From the NCBI GenBank assembly GCA_030615475.1, contig JAUWZF010000027.1:1-9407 (forward strand): 9,407 nucleotides of DNA, written 5' to 3'. The notes under the pieces were generated by a model. The model was not told where the DNA came from and did no database searches. It saw nothing but the letters and a program-made list of their open reading frames with translations. Each line of letters begins with the position of its first letter. Position 1 is the first letter of the stretch. A program made the translations under genes and the position numbers. Positions 1 through 4,867 of the stretch are shown here, one piece after another. This stretch comes from Dehalococcoidales bacterium. GTDB taxonomy: Bacteria; Chloroflexota; Dehalococcoidia; Dehalococcoidales; RBG-16-60-22.

Positions 1-406
1 CCCGTATTTCCACCCTGCCGTCATGTATATAGACATAGACGGGTTTTTCGGCCTTCCCCTGGACTGCCAGGCTGTCGTAGCCGGCGTATTTAAGCCAGGC
101 CCCCCAACTCTCTCCCAGGTTGGAGTAGGAGAATGATTCGGGGTCGCCCAGGGGCGATTTCCCGAAGATTTTCCAGCGGAAGCCGGCAAAACCGGGAAAT
201 CCGGTTAGGGGACCGTTGGCGCAGATAATGCAATTTTCCGGGTCGTAGGCCTTTGCCTGCGGCGGGACCATCTCCCAGTAGAGCCTGGTCGCGATGCCGT
301 GCCCTCCGATATATTTATCCGCGTAAGTGGTGGTCGGCAACTTACTAATCTTTCCGTCTGATAAATCTACCTTTAAAATTTCTCCAGCGTATCCGAATTC
401 TGGCAT
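1..406 (-). CDS. Aldehyde:ferredoxin oxidoreductase family protein, N-terminal part (cut by window edge)
   Basis: Reading leftward from the ATG at 406 gives 135 open codons up to the window edge, so the C-terminal three quarters are missing. The protein opens MPEFGYAGEILKVDLSDG, the usual AOR start, followed by IGGHGIATRLYW (33-44), GPLTG (65-69), R77, GKSPL (82-86) and KYAGYDSLAVQGKAEKPVY (106-124). These belong to the AOR N-terminal domain, which binds the bis-pterin tungsten (or molybdenum) cofactor. The family oxidises aldehydes to acids, or the reverse, with ferredoxin in the cytoplasm. A GAAAGGA ribosome-binding site at 417-423 lies 10 bases before the ATG and overlaps the stop codon of the upstream AOR gene. 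The gap between the two genes is only 17 bases, so they are almost certainly cotranscribed. It is clearly a different subfamily from the other two AORs: the loop that reads ANSGG in the 615-residue paralogue reads SNLGES here (95-100), and GKSPLGDPE replaces GKSPLTEG. The Fe-S ligands lie outside the window, and the substrate is unknown. Confidence 0.9.
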   Translation of the reverse strand, partial: MPEFGYAGEILKVDLSDGKISKLPTTTYADKYIGGHGIATRLYWEMVPPQAKAYDPENCIICANGPLTGFPGFAGFRWKIFGKSPLGDPESFSYSNLGESWGAWLKYAGYDSLAVQGKAEKPVYVYIHDGRVEIR

Positions 407-423
407 GAATTAATAGTCCTTTC

Positions 424-2277
424 TCAGTGTGTTTTTAATCCCAGCTCTTTCAGCTTGGCGGCAGTCGGGGTGCCGTTTTTATCCCAGCCGCGTACCGAGT
501 AGTATTCGTCGAGCATTTCATCGAGGTCTTTCTGGCTGATAAGCTGTCCTTTAGAAGCCCCTTCCTTGATGGGCTCGGTCATGAGACGCTTGGGGAAGGT
601 GTCGTCCTTGCGGCCGAAGCCCTCGCCGATATTGAACAGGCGGGCGATATTGTTCAGTCTTTCCCCTATTTGCTGGATTTCTCCGGCGGTGAAGCTCATA
701 CCGCTGGCGGCGCTGACCAGGTCGGCGGTATTCTGGCAGGCAATATCGGGTAGGGCCATATCGAGGAGGAAGGCGCACATCGGGGCGCAGTCGCAGGTAA
801 CGGAGCGGACGTCCTGGTTCCATTTGGTCAGCCTGCCCTTGCCTTTGATGGCAAGTCGGTCGACCTTTTCCGGATGAGGAACATCGAAGATTTCCTGGAA
901 GGCGTAGCCCCGGTTGTGGTCGGCGCCGGTATAGGAGGTGGCGTAGTTCAGTCCGTGGGCCTTGGCGCCCCGGACGTCGTAGGCGGGCAGCTCCAGGCCC
1001 TTGACCTGCATGGCGTAGTCGCCGGTACCCTGGCCTATTTTCTCGGCGGCTTTTTTCGTGCCCTGTCCCAGGAGCGCGCCGAGTTCTTCCTGGTAGGCTA
1101 TCTTCCGCAGCATCTCAATCATGGCGGCATGGTTGCCGAATTTCAGGTCGAGGCCGTCGGTATCCTTCCTGGTGAGTATGCCCTTTTCGTAGAGCTCCAT
1201 GGCCCACCCGATGGCGACGCCCGCCGAGATAGTGTCGATGCCGTACTCGTCGCAGAGACGGTCGGCGGCGATGACGGCCGGCAGGTAGTCCACCCCGACG
1301 GTGCTGCCCAGCGAATAGGTCGTCTCGAACTCGGGCCCCTCGCTGAGGTAGCCGGAATAGGGCCCCGACGTGACCAGCTTTACCTGGCTGCAGCCCACCG
1401 GGCAATCATGGCAGTGGGCGCGGGTGATAATCATCTCGTCCTGGGCTTCTCGGCCGAGCCCGGGCACCATGTTAATCTGTCCGGTGGCCGACCAGTTCTT
1501 GATGGAATAAATTCCCATTTCCGTCATGGCATCGATAATCATGGGCGTGCCCGCTTTAGCGAACTCGGGGTAGAGCACGGGGCTTTCCTTCATGGCCTTG
1601 TTCATGGCCTGCCGGGCTTTCTTGAAACTATCGGCATCGGCTATGGACGGTCTTTTAGTGCCGCGCACGGCGATGGCCTTGAGGTTCTTGGAGCCCATCA
1701 CCGCCCCCAGTCCCTTTCTGCCGGCTGCCCGGCGCTCGTTGACGATGCAGGCCATGGGGACGACCTTTTCGCCGGCGGGGCCGATGCAGGCAACACGGTA
1801 ATTGTGGTCACCGAGCTCCTCCTTGATAAAGAGCTGGGTATCGGTGGTCATCATGCCGCTCAGTTTTTCGGCACTACGGAAGCGGACTTCGTCGTCCTTG
1901 ATAGCGAAATAGGTGGGCTTTTCCGCCCTGCCCTCGATAATAATCATGTCGTAGCCGGCCCTCTTCATTTCGGCGGGAAACTGCCCTCCGGCGAGAGCCA
2001 TGCCGACGGCGCCCGTCAGCGGCGACTTGGCCACCACGGCCATCCGACTGGAGCAGCTGGCTCCCGTAGCCGTCAGGGGGCCGACCGCGAAGATGAGCTT
2101 GTTGGCTTTGTCCAGGGCGGGGGTTCCCGGTTTCACCTCGTCGTACAGGTATTTGATGGCAAAACCGGCGCCTCCCAGGTAATTTTTAACCAGCTCCTCC
2201 GGGAGTGCTTCTTCCCTGGCCGACTGTTTGCTTAAGTCTATCCTCAATATCTTGCCGGTGTAACCACCTCGAAACAT
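424..2277 (-). CDS. Aldehyde:ferredoxin oxidoreductase family protein (617 aa)
   Basis: A full-length tungsten/molybdenum AOR-family enzyme, close in size to the roughly 605-residue Pyrococcus furiosus enzyme. Expected role: ferredoxin-linked oxidation of an aldehyde, or reduction of an acid, in the cytoplasm. The N-terminal pterin domain spans about 1-210 (GPLTATGASCSSRM 66-79, AAGRKGLGAVMGSK 184-197). The [4Fe-4S] ligands are C289, C292 and C296 (CHDCPVGC), with C501 as the fourth. Other family landmarks are PEFET (315-319), the first pterin motif DEYGID (343-348) and H454, which probably corresponds to the active-site histidine of the P. furiosus enzyme. The second pterin motif, normally DxxGLC, reads DCAPMC (496-501), with extra cysteines at 495 and 497. 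Leucine (L95) stands where the 615-residue paralogue has Asn. The start is supported by TGAGGAAC at 2282-2289, with GAGGAA 5 bases before the ATG. The gene follows the SDR after 166 bases that contain a palindromic repeat, and precedes another AOR by 17 bases. Family assignment is very secure; substrate is unknown. Confidence 0.96.
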   Translation of the reverse strand: MFRGGYTGKILRIDLSKQSAREEALPEELVKNYLGGAGFAIKYLYDEVKPGTPALDKANKLIFAVGPLTATGASCSSRMAVVAKSPLTGAVGMALAGGQFPAEMKRAGYDMIIIEGRAEKPTYFAIKDDEVRFRSAEKLSGMMTTDTQLFIKEELGDHNYRVACIGPAGEKVVPMACIVNERRAAGRKGLGAVMGSKNLKAIAVRGTKRPSIADADSFKKARQAMNKAMKESPVLYPEFAKAGTPMIIDAMTEMGIYSIKNWSATGQINMVPGLGREAQDEMIITRAHCHDCPVGCSQVKLVTSGPYSGYLSEGPEFETTYSLGSTVGVDYLPAVIAADRLCDEYGIDTISAGVAIGWAMELYEKGILTRKDTDGLDLKFGNHAAMIEMLRKIAYQEELGALLGQGTKKAAEKIGQGTGDYAMQVKGLELPAYDVRGAKAHGLNYATSYTGADHNRGYAFQEIFDVPHPEKVDRLAIKGKGRLTKWNQDVRSVTCDCAPMCAFLLDMALPDIACQNTADLVSAASGMSFTAGEIQQIGERLNNIARLFNIGEGFGRKDDTFPKRLMTEPIKEGASKGQLISQKDLDEMLDEYYSVRGWDKNGTPTAAKLKELGLKTH

Positions 2278-2307
2278 GACAGTTCCTCATTTAAAAATTA
2301 TTTGATA

Positions 2308-2384
2308 GTGTCATTCTCGGGCTTGACCCGAGAATCCAGACCATCGCCTCCTCCTCTGGATTCCCGACTGCGCGGGAATGACAC
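2308..2384. repeat. Cloverleaf-like interspersed palindromic repeat
   Basis: This 77-base noncoding palindrome has nested symmetry. The outer arms GTGTCATTC (2308-2316) and GAATGACAC (2376-2384) are perfect reverse complements. Inside are a hairpin CTCGGG/CCCGAG (2316-2321 with 2327-2332), an inner stem AATCCAGA/TCTGGATT (2333-2340 with 2355-2362) and another short hairpin CCCG/CGGG (2363-2366 with 2373-2376). Together they can fold into a cross or cloverleaf. The wording (TCATTC, CTGGATTCCCG, GGGAATGA) resembles dispersed intergenic repeats found in many bacterial genomes; that resemblance is recalled, not searched. It lies between the SDR and AOR genes of one operon, where it could affect mRNA processing or act as a partial transcription barrier. 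No T-run follows on the minus strand, so it is not a classic intrinsic terminator. It could equally be a passive miniature mobile element. Confidence 0.8.
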
Positions 2385-2443
2385 CAGACCTTGGCCAAAC
2401 AGCTTACCTGCGCATATTATTGACATAATGTTATAGGGATTCT

Positions 2444-3211
2444 CTAGACCAGCACGCTGCCGCCGTTGACGACGATATAATGCCCCGTGATGAAATCCGA
2501 ATCTACCGAAGCCAGAAATACGGCCGTGCCGACCAGGTCGGACGGCTCTTCACGGCGCTTGATGCATTGCATTTCAACTGTAGCGTCGAAGGACTGTTTA
2601 TTGCCATCCTGGCCCAGGCTGGCCTCGGTAGCCGTGAAACCCGGGGCGATGCTGTTGACGTTGACGCCGGAGGGGCCCAGGGCACGGGCGAGGGCCTGCG
2701 TCAGGGCGTAAACGGCCGCCTTGCTGCAGGCGTAGGCCAGAAGGTTGACGGCCCCGGGCACCTTGAAAACGTCCGAGGCGATATTGATAATCTTGCCGCT
2801 GCCTGCCTTAACCATGAGAGGGCCGATGGACTTGCAGCACAGGTAAGTCCCCCGGACATTTACCTCGAATATGCGGTCCCAGTCCGCCACCGTCCAGGCG
2901 TCCCACTCCCGCCGCCCCACGCCGTAGTACATGGCGGCGTTATTGAGCAGGATATCCACCCTGCCGTAAATCCGCATGACCTCCTCGGCCATCTTTTGCG
3001 TGTCTTTTTCTTCGGAGATGTCGGTCAGCATGGCGGCGGCTTCCCCGCCTTTAGCTTCTATTTCCTTCACGGTGTCCCGGGCACGCTCCAGGCTGATATC
3101 AGGGAGTAGTAATTTCGCGCCTTCATCGGCGAATCGCAGGGCGAAAGCTTTCCCGAGGCCGCGGCCGGCCCCGGTGATAATGGCTACTCTGTCTTTTAAT
3201 ACCGGTGACAT
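2444..3211 (-). CDS. Short-chain dehydrogenase/reductase (SDR), classical type, 255 aa
   Basis: A classical SDR, oxidising an alcohol or hydroxyacyl group or reducing the carbonyl with NAD(P)(H). The Rossmann glycine motif is TGAGRGLG (13-20). D38 at the end of the second strand (LLLPDIS) favours NAD(H) over NADPH. D64 (LTDIS) corresponds to the adenine-contacting Asp. NNA occupies 90-92 and N118 lies in NVRG. The catalytic residues are S146, Y160 and K164 (YACSK), followed by the PGF loop at 190-192. The C-terminal VNGG is typical of the FabG/BdhA-like branch, and 255 residues is a normal length. AGGAGG at 3217-3222 sits 5 bases before the ATG, which fixes the start. It lies 80 bases after the CoA-transferase B gene, and a possible promoter of its own is found in that gap. 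Between a CoA-transferase and AORs, a 3-hydroxyacyl or alcohol dehydrogenase role is reasonable, but SDR substrates cannot be read from sequence. Confidence 0.95.
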   Translation of the reverse strand: MSPVLKDRVAIITGAGRGLGKAFALRFADEGAKLLLPDISLERARDTVKEIEAKGGEAAAMLTDISEEKDTQKMAEEVMRIYGRVDILLNNAAMYYGVGRREWDAWTVADWDRIFEVNVRGTYLCCKSIGPLMVKAGSGKIINIASDVFKVPGAVNLLAYACSKAAVYALTQALARALGPSGVNVNSIAPGFTATEASLGQDGNKQSFDATVEMQCIKRREEPSDLVGTAVFLASVDSDFITGHYIVVNGGSVLV

Positions 3212-3239
3212 ATCCGCCTCCTGTTTAGTTCTTGTGGCT

Positions 3240-3269
3240 ATGTTAATCCCCCACTCGTCTGCCTGTCAA
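3240..3269 (-). promoter_or_regulatory. Possible internal sigma-70 promoter for the SDR gene
   Basis: On the minus strand a perfect TTGACA (3264-3269) is followed after 18 bases by TAACAT (3240-3245), which matches the -10 consensus at 4 of 6 positions. It lies in the 80-base gap between CoA-transferase B and the SDR gene and would start RNA about 20 bases before the SDR start codon. The perfect -35 box is the main support. The weak -10 box keeps confidence low. Confidence 0.4.
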
Positions 3270-3291
3270 TAAAATCCTTCGGCGGGGAATA

Positions 3292-3954
3292 CTAAAGCTC
3301 TATTTCCTTCAGGTCTGCGGCGGGTGTCAGTTTGGCCTCGGTAAGCGCCTGCACCTCCGGGACCGTCCAGCCGGGCGCTATCTCCTTGAGCAGGAGTCCA
3401 TCCTCAGTCACTGCCATAACCGCCAGGTCGGTGATGATGAGGCTGACGCACTGCCGGGCGGTCAGGGGATAGGTGCAGTCCCTGACGATGCGCGGCCCGC
3501 CGTCTTTTGTTGTATGTAGCATGGTGACGATTATTTTTTTCGCGCCGACGGCCAGGTCCATGCCTCCCCCCATGCCGGTGGCGGGTCGGCCCGGCCGCCC
3601 CCAGTTGGCCAGGTCACCCCTTTCCGAGACCTGGTAGGCGCCGAGCACCACGATGTCGATGTGTCCCCCTCTTATCATATCGAAGGCGGCCGCGCTATCG
3701 AAAAAGCACATGCCGGGCAGGGGGGTCACCGGCTGGTCGGAAGCATTAATCAGTTCGTAGTCCTTTTCTTCATCCGTGGCCAGACTTCCGTAGCCCAGCA
3801 TGCCGTTCTCGCTCTGGAAAAACACGGCCCTGTCCCCGGTGATAAGGTTGGCGCACAGGCCGGGCATACCGTAGCCCAGGTTGACCACCGAGCCGTCGGT
3901 GAACTCGCGGGCGGCCCGCAACGCAATCGTCTGCTCATTCAGGCGCTCTTTCAT
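3292..3954 (-). CDS. CoA-transferase subunit B (3-oxoacid CoA-transferase family, 220 aa)
   Basis: The beta, catalytic subunit of a family I CoA-transferase, which moves CoA from an acyl-CoA to a free acid through a glutamyl-CoA thioester. The family signature with the catalytic glutamate is FQSENGMLG (46-54), E49 being the nucleophile. Further support comes from LGYGMPG (26-32), GGGMDLAVGAKKIIVTMLHTT (about 128-148) and the CTYPLTARQCVSLIITDLAV segment (160-179), all matching the SCOT/AtoA type. The length of 220 is normal. The ATG at 3954 overlaps the stop of subunit A as ATGA, and a strong GGAGGT at 3961-3966 inside the subunit A gene lies 6 bases upstream. Translation of the two subunits is therefore probably coupled, giving equal amounts for the heteromeric enzyme. 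Acetate, acetoacetate or 3-oxoadipate could be substrates; the sequence as read does not choose. Confidence 0.95.
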   Translation of the reverse strand: MKERLNEQTIALRAAREFTDGSVVNLGYGMPGLCANLITGDRAVFFQSENGMLGYGSLATDEEKDYELINASDQPVTPLPGMCFFDSAAAFDMIRGGHIDIVVLGAYQVSERGDLANWGRPGRPATGMGGGMDLAVGAKKIIVTMLHTTKDGGPRIVRDCTYPLTARQCVSLIITDLAVMAVTEDGLLLKEIAPGWTVPEVQALTEAKLTPAADLKEIEL

Positions 3955-4664
3955 GCCGGCACCTCCACGATGCGGTTGACGTAAATATGTGGGGTGACGA
4001 TAACCTCCGGGTCGAGCTGGCCGGTCGGTACCAGCTCATCGACCTCGGCGATGGTGACCCCGGCGGCCATGGCCATGACCGGGTTAAAGCATCTGGCTGT
4101 TTGCCGGTACACCAGGTTTCCCGGTGTATCGGCCTGATGCGCCTTAATCAGGGCGAAATCGGCGGTGAGCGGCAGTTCCAGAATATATTCCCGGCCGTCG
4201 ATGACCTTCTTCTCCTTGCCTGCCTCGACGGTAGTGCCGACGCCCACCGGCGTGTAGAACCCGCCCAGTCCTCCGGCCCCGCACCGTAGCCTCTCCGCCA
4301 GGGTGCCCTGCGGCACCATTTCGATTTCCACCTTGCCTTCATTGAACAGTCTTTCGAGGGGAGAGGTGGGCGGCATGCCGCCGAGGGCGGGCACCGACCC
4401 GATGAATTTCCTGACCTGGCCGTTCTCGAAGAGGATGCCGGAGTCCTGGTATCCTCCCGGTTTGATACGATGGCTGAGTTCGTAGCCGACTCCGCCCATA
4501 TTGGCGATGATGGTAAGGTCTTTCGCTCCCTGTCGGGACAGGGCGACGATGAGGTTGATGGGCAGGCCGCCGTAGGAACCGAAACCGCCGACCATGACGG
4601 TGGCGCCGTCGAAAATATCGGCTACGGCTTCATCACAGCTGTTAAATATCTTGTCTATCGTCAA
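3951..4664 (-). CDS. CoA-transferase subunit A (3-oxoacid CoA-transferase family, 237 aa, TTG start)
   Basis: The alpha subunit partner of the downstream B subunit. From the TTG start it reads MTIDKIFNSCDEAVADIFDG. The CoA-transferase 1 signature DGATVMVGGFGSYGGLP is at 19-35, and the family segments PQGTLAERLRCGAGG (118-132), FYTPVGVGT (136-144) and ARCFNPVMAMAA (190-201) follow. The frame stays open up to an ATG at 4733, which would add 23 residues. TTG at 4664 is preferred for three reasons: AGGGAGGA lies 5-6 bases before it, family proteins start just before this point, and the upstream ATG falls within the -35 box of the proposed promoter and so would not be transcribed. First gene of the leftward operon; its last 4 bases overlap subunit B. 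The family is secure, the acid substrate is not known. Confidence 0.94.
   Translation of the reverse strand: MTIDKIFNSCDEAVADIFDGATVMVGGFGSYGGLPINLIVALSRQGAKDLTIIANMGGVGYELSHRIKPGGYQDSGILFENGQVRKFIGSVPALGGMPPTSPLERLFNEGKVEIEMVPQGTLAERLRCGAGGLGGFYTPVGVGTTVEAGKEKKVIDGREYILELPLTADFALIKAHQADTPGNLVYRQTARCFNPVMAMAAGVTIAEVDELVPTGQLDPEVIVTPHIYVNRIVEVPA
3961..3966 (-). promoter_or_regulatory. Ribosome-binding site for CoA-transferase B inside the A gene
   Basis: GGAGGT on the minus strand, 6 bases before the ATG at 3954, lies within the last codons of subunit A. With the ATGA overlap it points to reinitiation or coupled translation of the two subunits. Confidence 0.8.
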
Positions 4665-4668
4665 TGAT

Positions 4669-4676
4669 TCCTCCCT
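4669..4676 (-). promoter_or_regulatory. Ribosome-binding site that decides the TTG start of CoA-transferase A
   Basis: AGGGAGGA on the minus strand ends four bases before the TTG codon at 4664-4662. No comparable purine-rich site is placed for the in-frame ATG at 4733, so this site selects the TTG. Confidence 0.8.
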
Positions 4677-4704
4677 CTGATGCCGTGTGGTGCAACTGGG
4701 ACTG

Positions 4705-4733
4705 ATTTTACATCTCAGGCCGTTTAACGTCAA
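4705..4733 (-). promoter_or_regulatory. Sigma-70 promoter for the leftward CoA-transferase/SDR/AOR operon
   Basis: On the minus strand TTGACG (4728-4733; 5 of 6 consensus) is separated by exactly 17 bases from TAAAAT (4705-4710; 5 of 6). RNA would start near 4698, leaving a leader of about 35 bases before the TTG start codon. It faces away from the rightward promoter at 4759-4787, and the two -35 boxes are only 25 bases apart. Confidence 0.72.
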
Positions 4734-4751
4734 TTCTACTCACGGCCTGCC

Positions 4752-4768
4752 TTATTGTTTGACAATAA
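4752..4768. promoter_or_regulatory. Candidate operator: perfect 7+3+7 inverted repeat over the -35 box
   Basis: TTATTGT-TTG-ACAATAA is a perfect inverted repeat covering the rightward -35 hexamer (4759-4764), and it ends 18 bases from the leftward -35 box. A bound repressor would block the rightward promoter and could also affect the leftward one. Its core fits TNGTNNNACNA, the form reported for operators of the FadR branch of GntR regulators. That match is suggestive only, and no regulator gene lies in the window. Confidence 0.6.
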
Positions 4769-4787
4769 TCTGGAGGCAGTGTATATT
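4759..4787 (+). promoter_or_regulatory. Sigma-70 promoter for the 615-residue AOR gene
   Basis: A perfect TTGACA (4759-4764) is followed by a 17-base spacer and TATATT (4782-4787; 5 of 6 consensus). Transcription would start near 4794, giving a leader of about 74 bases that contains a 19-base palindrome. The close consensus match suggests strong transcription when not repressed. Confidence 0.78.
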
Positions 4788-4811
4788 CTAAGACGGAATA
4801 AACCAGCAGAC

Positions 4812-4830
4812 CCGGACTGATTCAGTCCGG
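4812..4830 (+). promoter_or_regulatory. Leader palindrome/hairpin upstream of the 615-residue AOR
   Basis: CCGGACTGA-T-TCAGTCCGG is a perfect palindrome of nine-base arms. As RNA it would form a stem of about 7 pairs with a five-base loop, in the middle of the predicted leader and 24 bases before the AAGGAGG ribosome-binding site. No T-run follows, so it is not a terminator. It may stabilise the mRNA or be a second operator just downstream of the transcription start. Confidence 0.6.
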
Positions 4831-4867
4831 TAAATAATTCAGCATTATAAAAACAAGGAGGAAAAGT

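Noticed and set aside
874..2235. Long open frame of 453 codons on the plus strand
   Set aside because: It lies wholly antisense to the 617-residue AOR, whose motifs are unmistakable. Its product shows no recognised motif, and such shadow frames are usual opposite GC-rich genes.
2308..2384. The palindromic repeat as an intrinsic terminator of the leftward operon
   Set aside because: The stem is strong, but no T-run follows it on the minus strand. Its four-way symmetry fits an interspersed repeat better.
2416..2429. Inverted repeat ATTAT-TGAC-ATAAT just after the SDR gene, partly like the operator at 4752-4768
   Set aside because: Arms are only 5 A/T bases in an AT-rich gap, and the shared TTATTG text is short enough to be chance. 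It is neither a terminator nor a convincing operator.
2480..3109. Plus-strand frame of 209 codons opposite the SDR gene
   Set aside because: Antisense to a complete SDR with all catalytic residues; no motif and no convincing ribosome-binding site.
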